From JOPF133 sp052144935 (GTDB taxonomy: Bacteria; Acidobacteriota; Terriglobia; Bryobacterales; Bryobacteraceae): a stretch of DNA of 9,179 nucleotides. A model generated the notes under the pieces. It saw nothing but the letters and a program-made list of their open reading frames with translations, ran no database searches and was not told where the DNA came from. A program made the translations under genes and the position numbers. The stretch lies in the NCBI GenBank assembly GCA_052144935.1, contig JBKQPR010000358.1, positions 1-9,179 of the forward strand, written 5' to 3'. Shown here one piece after another: positions 1-5,358 of the stretch (position 1 is its first letter; every line of letters starts with the position of its first letter).

Positions 1-22
1 AGCCGCGACCGTCAGGGAGCGG
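1..22. repeat. Half of a palindromic repeat (same family as the one inside etfA)
   Basis: This 22-base stretch at the window edge matches positions 6682-6703, inside etfA, at 21 of 22 bases. In etfA it is the right arm of a hairpin. Here the left arm would lie upstream of the window, so the copy is seen only in part. It ends about 30 bases before the start of the FHA-domain gene, a normal intergenic place for a REP-like element. That it is a dispersed family is inferred from two sightings. Confidence 0.7.
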
Positions 23-53
23 TTGCGGGACAGGAAAGTCGGGGGCACGACCT

Positions 54-863
54 ATGAAGATGGCCGAATATCTGGAAAGATTTGGCAGAACCCTGTTTGA
101 GGGGCCGCTGGCGCAGACGGGGCGTCCGGAGGAACCGCCGGAGCTGGCCGAAATCCGCTTGGCGGTGCTGGACCAGATCCGCGAGAAGAGCTACCGCCTG
201 GGCGGCAAAAAGGTCTTTCCGTTCGATCTGTTGCGCGTGGAGCTGCGGGGCGCGGAAGAGGCGCGGCTGAGCGTGTTCAGCGGACAATTCTTCCGCAAGT
301 ACCTGGAGCAGGAGGTGCGTGGCGCGCTGACGGCGGCCGGCTGCCGGTATCCCGAAAATCTGCGCGTGGAGGTCCGGGCGACTGGCGAGTTGCCCCGGCG
401 CGACGAGCCCTGGGTGGTGGTGGAGACGGCTTCTCAGAAGCCGCCCGGCGCGGGGGCCCGCCCGGTGGCGCGCCTGGTGGTGCGCGAGGGCGCCGCCAAT
501 GCCGCCGAAATCCGGCTCGACAAAGTCCGCACCAACATTGGCCGCGTGGTGGACGTGTACCGCTCGCAGGGCATCTACCGGCGCAACGACCTGGCCTTCA
601 CCGAGGACACCGAGATCAACCGCTCGGTTTCGCGCGAGCACGCCCACATCACCTTCGACCTCCTCAGCGGCGAATACCGCCTGTTCAACGACCGTTGGTA
701 TGCGCGGGGCGGCGCGCCCTCGGGGGAGCCTTCTGGTCCCGGCGCCTGGATCGTCCGCGACGGCATGAGCCAGGAGGTGCATCGCAATTCCCGCGGGGTG
801 AAGCTGGAACCCGGCGACGAAATACATTTCGGGCGGGCGGTGGTGATGTTTGAGATGGAATAG
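54..863 (+). CDS. FHA-domain protein (FhaA-like)
   Basis: A 269-residue soluble protein with a C-terminal forkhead-associated domain. FHA domains bind phosphothreonine peptides and usually act in Ser/Thr kinase signalling. The core motifs are visible: Gly163-Arg164 (in TNIGR), Ser193 and His196 (in SVSREHAH), then the late strands ending in GDEIHFGRAVVMFE. The first 110 or so residues (ERFGRTLFEGPL, VFPFDLLRVEL) resemble the N-terminal domain (DUF3662 type) found before FHA in FhaA proteins; that match is from memory. I see no signal peptide or membrane segment. The ATG at 54 is the first start, with only a weak ribosome site (aggaaa, 32-37); the ATG at 60 is an alternative. Residues 219-230 (GGAPSGEPSGPG) look like an insert in a domain loop and are encoded by a segment that recurs in the dehydrogenase gene. 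No kinase or phosphatase gene is in the window, so its partner is unknown. Confidence 0.85.
   Translation: MKMAEYLERFGRTLFEGPLAQTGRPEEPPELAEIRLAVLDQIREKSYRLGGKKVFPFDLLRVELRGAEEARLSVFSGQFFRKYLEQEVRGALTAAGCRYPENLRVEVRATGELPRRDEPWVVVETASQKPPGAGARPVARLVVREGAANAAEIRLDKVRTNIGRVVDVYRSQGIYRRNDLAFTEDTEINRSVSREHAHITFDLLSGEYRLFNDRWYARGGAPSGEPSGPGAWIVRDGMSQEVHRNSRGVKLEPGDEIHFGRAVVMFEME
711..741 (+). repeat. 31-base G/C-rich segment repeated in two genes (copy in FHA gene)
   Basis: Positions 711-741 match 8747-8777 at 25 of 31 bases, and both are read in the same phase (GAPSGEPSGPG here, GAPSGVPFGPD there). Here it falls in the loop between RLFNDRWYA and AWIVRDGM of the FHA domain. It could be an in-frame inserted repeat or two independent Gly/Pro-rich loops with similar codon choice; the sequence alone does not decide. 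Confidence 0.45.
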
Positions 864-871
864 GGCCCCGC

Positions 872-977
872 TTTCACCGCGGAGACGCTGAGAACGCGGA
901 GACTACGCAGAGAAGACAAAAACAGAATTGAGTTTCTCCGCGCTTCCTCTGCGTTCCCCGCGTCTCCGCGGTGAAAA
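872..977. repeat. Imperfect 106-base inverted repeat between FHA gene and galT
   Basis: The left arm begins at 872 and the right arm ends at 977. The outer 16 bases (ttcaccgcggagacgc) are perfectly complementary between the arms; the inner parts, built from variations of acgcggaga and acgcagaga, pair imperfectly around a short A-rich centre (917-930). It starts 8 bases after the FHA stop codon and ends 28 bases before galT. On RNA it would form a long hairpin able to end or attenuate transcription, but there is no terminal U run. Very similar 'ccgcggagacgc' sequences are, from memory, common intergenic repeats in several phyla, so I call it a dispersed repeat rather than a dedicated terminator. 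Confidence 0.75.
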
Positions 978-1005
978 CGGGAGCGGCCCTGTAAACTAAG
1001 GATGA

Positions 1006-2022
1006 ATGATCGATTGGAAACAGGACCCCCACCGGCGCTTCAACCCTCTGACGCGCGAATGGGTGCTGGTTTCGCCGCACCGCACCCAGCGGCCCTGGCA
1101 AGGGCAAGTGGAGGAAGCCGCCGCCGAGACGCAGCCGGAATACGATCCGCAATGTTACCTCTGCCCCGGCAATGCCCGTGCGGGCGGCGTGCACAACCCG
1201 GAATACACCTCGACCTTCGTTTTCGATAACGACTTCGCCGCCCTGAAGCCCGACACCGGCCCGGATCGCTTCGAGCGTGGCGGATTGCTGCTGGCCGAAA
1301 CCGAGCCCGGCATCTGCCGCGTGGTGTGTTTCTCCCCTCAGCACAATCTCACCATAGCCAACATGGATTTGGAGGCGCTGCGGCTGGTGGTGGACACCTG
1401 GGCCGACCAGTTCGGCGAGCTGGGCGCCCGGCCCATCGTCAACTATGTGCAGATTTTCGAAAACCGCGGAGCCATGATGGGCGCCAGCAATCCGCATCCC
1501 CACTGCCAGATCTGGTCGAGCCGCAGCCTGCCCAACGAAATATTGAAGGAGCAGAGTGCGCAGCGCAACTGGCGGGAGGATCGCCGCGCCTGCCTGCTGT
1601 GCGACTACCTGCGGCTGGAGCGGGCCTCGCACGAGCGGGTGGTGGAGGAAAACCAAAGCTTCCTGGCGCTGGTACCCTTCTGGGCGGTCTGGCCGTTCGA
1701 AATCATGCTGATCTCCAAACGCCACATGACCGGCATGGACAAGCTGAATGCCGGCGAGCGCAGAGGGCTGGCGGAGATCCTCAGAAACATCACCGCGCGC
1801 TACGACCGTTTGTTCCAGGCGCCGTTCCCCTATTCCTTCGGCTTTCACCAGCGGCCGACCGACGGACTGCCGCACGACGAGTGGCACCTGCACGCGCACT
1901 TCTATCCGCCGCTGCTGCGCTCGGCCACGGTGCGCAAGTTCCTGGTCGGGTACGAAATGCTGGCGGGTCCGCAGCGTGACATCGCGCCGGAGACGGCGGC
2001 CGAGCGGCTGCGGTTGGCGTAG
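1006..2022 (+). CDS. galT: Galactose-1-phosphate uridylyltransferase
   Basis: A 338-residue cytosolic enzyme of the Leloir pathway. It exchanges UMP between UDP-glucose and galactose-1-phosphate, giving UDP-galactose and glucose-1-phosphate. The active-site motif NPHPHCQ is present with His164-Pro165-His166; His166 matches the uridylylated nucleophile of the E. coli enzyme. Cys50 and Cys53 (CYLCPGN), His113 and His164 fit the zinc site, and the late HLHAHFYPP motif fits the second metal site. The length is normal (340-350 is usual) and the protein is complete from DWKQDPHRRFNPLTREWVLVSPHR to the end. The ATG at 1006 is chosen because it starts the conserved N-terminus. The ATG at 1002 is in another frame. 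The ribosome site (aagga, 998-1002) is close to the start. No galK, galE or sugar transporter is adjacent, so galactose use cannot be inferred from context; the enzyme may serve nucleotide-sugar supply. Confidence 0.95.
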   Translation: MIDWKQDPHRRFNPLTREWVLVSPHRTQRPWQGQVEEAAAETQPEYDPQCYLCPGNARAGGVHNPEYTSTFVFDNDFAALKPDTGPDRFERGGLLLAETEPGICRVVCFSPQHNLTIANMDLEALRLVVDTWADQFGELGARPIVNYVQIFENRGAMMGASNPHPHCQIWSSRSLPNEILKEQSAQRNWREDRRACLLCDYLRLERASHERVVEENQSFLALVPFWAVWPFEIMLISKRHMTGMDKLNAGERRGLAEILRNITARYDRLFQAPFPYSFGFHQRPTDGLPHDEWHLHAHFYPPLLRSATVRKFLVGYEMLAGPQRDIAPETAAERLRLA

Positions 2023-2053
2023 GGAGGGGCGGGGCGAGAGATCCGAAGACGTT

Positions 2054-2225
2054 TCAGCGGACGTCAACGGAGTCGCGGTCGAGGAACGGGAACCGCGGCA
2101 GCGGCGCCTCGTATGGGCTGAGCCTGTTCTGAGTGGTGAGGGGTATGCACCGCACAAGCGCTTGGGGCGGGTTCGCGGCCAGACCCAAAATCCGCCAACC
2201 ACACTTCACCTGGTTGCGTTCTCAT
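2054..2225 (-). pseudogene. Remnant of a MazF/PemK-type toxin gene
   Basis: Read on the minus strand from the ATG at 2225, the N-terminus is MRTQPGEVWLADFG, the typical opening of MazF/PemK endoribonuclease toxins (GEVWLADLG). At about 2186 the frame breaks. One frame over, the text resumes as GLAANPPQALVRCIPLTTQ, then NRLSPYEAPLPRFPFLDRDS, which is MazF-like (family pattern roughly ALV..VPLTTQNR.S.YEVPLPR.PFL), and reaches a stop at 2056-2054. Relative to the pattern I remember, about a dozen residues after GLAA (the RPVLIVSR strand) are missing. Traces of NV.GSL may continue past the stop toward galT. With one frameshift, one deletion and a premature stop, it should be inactive. The family assignment is from motif recall. 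Confidence 0.72.
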
Positions 2226-2458
2226 CGAGCAGGTCGAGAACCTCCCCTTGGGCCGCGCGGGAGCGCGAGACCAAGAACAGCGTGGCCGGCGAGATCGATG
2301 ACCTTCGCGATGCGCTCTCGCGCCCCGGCAGCCGACTTCGGTCTCCACTCGCGCAACCGCGCGTCCAGCTTTTCTGCCAAGGCGTCCACGAAGACCTCCT
2401 CCTTCGCTTCCCAGGTTAACTCCCGGATCGCCTGCCGCGAGCGCGGCAGCGCGAACTG
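2206..2458 (-). pseudogene. Remnant of the cognate antitoxin gene
   Basis: Immediately upstream of the toxin remnant on the minus strand, one frame reads QFALPRSRQAIRELTWEAKE, followed by VFVDALAEKLDARLREWRPK and then ARERIAKVIDLAGH. At about 2281-2283 the frame shifts, and the next frame reads SRSRAAQGEVLDLLDENATR, with its stop at 2208-2206. The stop overlaps the toxin's ATG (2225) by 20 bases, the usual antitoxin-then-toxin order with translational coupling. The acidic, helical make-up and the VLDLLDE end resemble small antitoxins paired with MazF-type toxins, as I recall them. No start codon lies in frame before an upstream stop near 2510, so the N-terminus is also eroded. Confidence 0.65.
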
Positions 2459-2630
2459 CGCTCGGGTTGTGGCAAACGCGCAGGCTGTCTGACGCTGGGA
2501 GTTTTGGCACTATGGGCCCCGAGCGGCTTCGGCCTCGGCGCCCCGTTCTGAGGTGACGCGACGCCGTTCCTCGGACTGTGCGGCTTGATACATTGAATCC
2601 CGCCCTAGGACTAAGCGGGTTCATCCTCGC

Positions 2631-2659
2631 TTGACATCCATAATTCTCAGATTTAATAT
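2631..2659 (+). promoter_or_regulatory. Sigma70-like promoter candidate upstream of the 98-residue gene
   Basis: A perfect -35 box TTGACA (2631-2636) is followed after 17 bases by TAATAT (2654-2659, 4 of 6 matches to TATAAT); tataag at 2657-2662 is an alternative at poorer spacing. It lies in the only clearly AT-rich patch of the window. Transcription would run toward the gene at 2843, giving a leader of about 175 bases, and might continue into the oxidoreductase operon. Prediction only. Confidence 0.5.
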
Positions 2660-2675
2660 AAGCGTATCTGAAAGT
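2643..2675. promoter_or_regulatory. Dyad (possible operator) over the -10 region
   Basis: attctcagat (2643-2652) and atctgaaagt (2666-2675) are inverted repeats matching at 8 of 10 bases, with a perfect inner 6 (tcagat/atctga) and a 13-base centre that contains the proposed -10 box. The placement suits a dimeric repressor that blocks RNA polymerase. No regulator gene is nearby; the decayed antitoxin could once have bound here, but nothing shows that. Confidence 0.4.
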
Positions 2676-2842
2676 CTTAAATCTCCGCACCATTCGAAGG
2701 GTGGCAGCGGAGAAAGGTGACAGTTCTTTGTCCTTCACCTACTCGCGGCCGGTGTTCGCGGGGCCCCGGTCTTGAATCGCGGGCTAGGTGTGTCTAGAAA
2801 GAAAACATAGGGCGCGGCCGCCGTGCCCGGGAGCGGAACTGT

Positions 2843-3139
2843 ATGTTCGCCGAAGCCATCGAACAGCCTTTCGATTCCATCGAAAGCGCTCACGAATACA
2901 TGAACATCCTGGCCGCCACGACCCTGGAAGTAATGAGCGACTTGAAGCGCGACCGGGAGCGGGCCGTGCGCGATGGCGAGCTACGCCGCGCGCAAGCCAT
3001 CGACCTGGCCATGTTCAAACTTAAAATGCTGGGCTGTCATGTCCACAAGAGCCGCAGAATGCTGAATGACCTTCGCATTATCCGGCGGCTGATTCTGAAC
3101 GAGCGTTTGTCCGTTGAGAGTGTCATCGCGACGATGTAA
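2843..3139 (+). CDS. Hypothetical 98-residue helical protein
   Basis: I do not recognise this protein. It starts MFAEAIEQPFDSIESAHEYM and is predicted from composition to be almost wholly helical. It has a charged middle (DLKRDRERAVRDGELRRAQA) and a basic second half (HKSRRMLNDLRIIRRLILNE), with no membrane segment, signal peptide or metal motif; its only Cys is in MLGCHVHKS. The ATG at 2843 has a plausible ribosome site (cgggag, 2828-2833). Codon use resembles the neighbours and the frame is open throughout, so it is probably real. It ends 65 bases before the oxidoreductase gene on the same strand with no terminator between, so the two may be cotranscribed. A small DNA-, RNA- or partner-binding role is possible but not shown. 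Confidence 0.7.
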   Translation: MFAEAIEQPFDSIESAHEYMNILAATTLEVMSDLKRDRERAVRDGELRRAQAIDLAMFKLKMLGCHVHKSRRMLNDLRIIRRLILNERLSVESVIATM

Positions 3140-3204
3140 TCGCCCGACGATTCGCTGGGGAACCTTCCGGCGTCCATTTTTATGAGCGGGGGATCTACGC
3201 GCCC

Positions 3205-5247
3205 GTGGGAGATAGTTTCGACTCGATCGCGCAAGCCACTTTCTGGCTGATCCGCGGGAGGGACCTGTTCCTCTTCCTCCACCTTCTTGGGCTGGCATGT
3301 TTTGCCTACATCGTTGCCCGGCGTCTGGCGCCGCTCCTGCGCGCCCAACGCGACTTCCGTTTTGACCGGCCCTTCGCGCGGCTGGGCAGGGTTCTGCAAT
3401 TCTGGCTGGGGCAATGGCGGCATCCGCGCTACCGGCTCGCGGGCGTCTTTCACATTCTGGTGTTTGCCGGCTTTCTGCTGCTGGCGAGCCGCGCGTTCAC
3501 GGTTCTCGTCATGGGCGTCTCGGACCGGTTCGCCGCCGCTAGCGCGGGCGGCCTGTACGACACCGTTCGCGATTATGCTTCCACAACGGTCTTCCTGTGC
3601 ATGGGGATTCTTATCGTTCGCCGGCTGGTCTTTGCGCCGGCGCGCTACGGGCGTAGGTCCGCGGACGCCGTTTTCCTGCTCGCCTTGATCGGCATCCTGA
3701 TGGCCGCGGATGGCGTTTTCGAAGGGAGCCAGGCGGCTTTTCATGCGCAGCAAGGGAGCCGGGCGGAGCTTCTGGCGCCCTGGTCGCTGCCCTGGATCTT
3801 CCAAAGCGCCTTCGCCGGCGCCGCCTTTGCCACGCTGCGCACTCTGCACCTGGGCGCCTATCTGGCCCATGAAATCACCTTCTTCTTCCTGCTCTGCTAC
3901 CGGCCGTTCGGCATCCAGTTCCACGTCGAGACGTCCCTGTTTGCGATTTACTTTGCGAAGCTGGACCGCGGCACGGTGAAGCCGGTGCGGTGGGGTGTTC
4001 CGGACGAGCAACTGGACACCGTGACCTCCTTCGGCGTCAAGAAGATCGAAGACTTTACCTGGAAGCACATCCTGGATTTCTACTCCTGCGCGGACTGCGG
4101 CCGGTGCGCGGACCAGTGCCCGGCCAACGCCGTCGGGAGGCCGCTTTCCCCGCGGAACCTGTCGATCAAGGCGCGGGATTACCTTTTCCGGCATTACCCG
4201 GTGTGGGGACCGGGGCGCCCCCTGGGCCCGGACGGCACGCCGCTGGTTGGCGGACTGTATTCCGAGGATGAAATATGGTCGTGCACGACTTGCGGCGCCT
4301 GCGAGGCTGAATGCCCGCTGCTCGTCGAATATATCGACAAGATCGTCGATCTACGGCGTGGCCTGGTCGACGACGGCAAGGCGCCGCAACCGCTCCACAA
4401 ACCCCTGAAAGCGCTGGAGACCCGCGGGAATCCGTTCGGAAAGGTGGAAAAGAAGCGGGCCGACTGGGCCCAAGGCGCGGTCCCCATCCTCAAGGGCGGA
4501 GGCGGCGTGGCCAGCGGTGTGGACACGCTGTACTTCGTCGACAGTATCACCTCCTACGACGATCGAATCCAGTCGATCGGACGCGCTACCGCCCGTATCC
4601 TGGGCCGGCTGAGCGAGAACTTCGGCGGCTTTGCCATTCTCGGCGCCAGGGAGCGAGACAGCGGGCACGATGTCCGGCGGTTCGGCGAGGAGACGCTCTT
4701 CATGGCGCTGCGGGACCATAACACGGAGGCCATCCGCGATTCCGGCGTGCGCCGGATCGTCACCGCCGACCCGCACGCCTACAACGCCCTCAAGCACGAT
4801 TATAAGGATGTGCCGCCGGTCGAGCATGCCAGCCAGGTGATCGCCCGCGCGGTGAAAACGGGGCAGATCCGGCTGAATGCGGTCGAGAACGGAGTATACA
4901 CCTACCACGATCCCTGCTACCTCGGCCGGCACAACGGCATCTATGAGGACCCGCGCGACGTGCTCGACTCGATTCCGGGCTTGCGGCGGGTCGAGATGAC
5001 GCGGTGCCGGGACCGCTCGTTCTGCTGCGGCGGAGGCGGCCTGGCCCTGTTCTATGAGGCCAAAGAGGAAGAGCGGATGGGCGTGCGGCGGGTCCGGATG
5101 GCGGCCGAAACGGGCGCCAGCGTGATTGTGACAGCCTGCCCGTTCTGCATGGTCAACATCGAAGACGCCATCAAGGTGGCGGGCATGGAAGGGAAGCTGA
5201 CGGCCATCGATCTGACGGAGCTGGTCGATCGGCAGATGGTGAGTTGA
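3205..5247 (+). CDS. Membrane Fe-S oxidoreductase, ETF:quinone oxidoreductase (EMO) type
   Basis: A 680-residue inner-membrane protein expected to take electrons from EtfBA and reduce quinone. Residues 20-235 form a NarI-like membrane domain with about five helices (near 21-41, 79-100, 125-144, 153-173, 213-232); His83, His215 and His222 are candidate haem b ligands, with His26 another. Two 4Fe-4S motifs follow: Cys295/298/301/305 (CADCGRCADQCP) and Cys360/363/366/370 (CTTCGACEAECP). The C-terminal CCG domain is complete: Cys571, Cys607-Cys608 (FCCGGGG), Cys645 and Cys648 (CPFC), the ligand set of HdrB-type non-cubane clusters. The preceding CCG domain (about 440-555) keeps the fold pattern but has no cysteine at all: VDSITS, DSGHD and TADPHA stand where relatives, as I recall, have VGCAGS, CTGD and TCPHC. 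The GTG at 3205 is the first usable start, with a GGGGGA ribosome site (3188-3193). It heads the operon, 111 bases before etfB. Confidence 0.9.
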   Translation: MGDSFDSIAQATFWLIRGRDLFLFLHLLGLACFAYIVARRLAPLLRAQRDFRFDRPFARLGRVLQFWLGQWRHPRYRLAGVFHILVFAGFLLLASRAFTVLVMGVSDRFAAASAGGLYDTVRDYASTTVFLCMGILIVRRLVFAPARYGRRSADAVFLLALIGILMAADGVFEGSQAAFHAQQGSRAELLAPWSLPWIFQSAFAGAAFATLRTLHLGAYLAHEITFFFLLCYRPFGIQFHVETSLFAIYFAKLDRGTVKPVRWGVPDEQLDTVTSFGVKKIEDFTWKHILDFYSCADCGRCADQCPANAVGRPLSPRNLSIKARDYLFRHYPVWGPGRPLGPDGTPLVGGLYSEDEIWSCTTCGACEAECPLLVEYIDKIVDLRRGLVDDGKAPQPLHKPLKALETRGNPFGKVEKKRADWAQGAVPILKGGGGVASGVDTLYFVDSITSYDDRIQSIGRATARILGRLSENFGGFAILGARERDSGHDVRRFGEETLFMALRDHNTEAIRDSGVRRIVTADPHAYNALKHDYKDVPPVEHASQVIARAVKTGQIRLNAVENGVYTYHDPCYLGRHNGIYEDPRDVLDSIPGLRRVEMTRCRDRSFCCGGGGLALFYEAKEEERMGVRRVRMAAETGASVIVTACPFCMVNIEDAIKVAGMEGKLTAIDLTELVDRQMVS

Positions 5248-5255
5248 GGAAGCTG

Positions 5256-5335
5256 TTGACAGGCGAAAGCGCCTGTCCCACCTTGCTGCCGAAGGATCTG
5301 CAGGGCATGTGGGGTAGGCGCTTCCGCCTGCCAAC
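5256..5335. repeat. 80-bp REPIN-like palindrome pair, copy 1
   Basis: This element matches 9042-9121 at 72 of 80 bases with no gap, in the same orientation. Each end is itself a hairpin (aggcg-aaag-cgcct at the left, aggcgcttccgcct at the right), and the two ends are inverted repeats of each other around a central 28-base spacer, the architecture of REP doublets (REPINs). It fills most of the 111-base gap between the oxidoreductase gene and etfB. It ends 8 bases before the etfB ribosome site, so it would be transcribed within the operon mRNA. Confidence 0.88.
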
Positions 5336-5358
5336 CGAAGGGTAAGGAGAGACGGAAG

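Larger units (their letters stand above)
2459..2842. other. Gene-free stretch between the toxin-antitoxin remnant and the 98-residue gene
   Basis: No reading frame here looks like a protein. It contains a bulged hairpin (gaatcccgc at 2595-2603 with gcgggttc at 2614-2621), an AT-rich island with a promoter-like site and a dyad (2631-2675), and a second small hairpin (aggtgaca 2715-2722 with tgtc and acct at 2729-2740). A 17-base pair of near direct repeats (2593-2609 and 2772-2788, 14 of 17 identical, both ttgaatc-5-ctagg) brackets the promoter island. The rest, 2459-2590 and 2789-2842, is GC-rich with nothing I can name apart from the ribosome site of the next gene. Confidence 0.6.

Noticed and set aside
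874..2202. A 442-residue minus-strand open frame opposite galT
   Set aside because: It starts in the toxin remnant and ends in the inverted repeat, is His/Arg/Gly-rich without motifs, and galT is certain on the other strand.
2064..2738. A 224-residue minus-strand open frame covering the gap after galT
   Set aside because: Only residues 169-182 or so (PGEVWLADFG) look like protein; the rest is Arg/Gly/Ala-rich readthrough in the wrong frames of the toxin and antitoxin remnants. It is a composite artefact, not a gene.
3037..4194. A 385-residue minus-strand open frame opposite the oxidoreductase
   Set aside because: Antisense shadow of a GC-rich gene: low-complexity Arg/Gly/Pro/Gln composition, no domain, and the sense frame is a clear enzyme.
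5256..5335. The 80-bp palindrome as a transcription terminator for the oxidoreductase gene
   Set aside because: No U run follows either hairpin, it recurs as a dispersed element, and the downstream genes belong to the same pathway without a clear promoter of their own.
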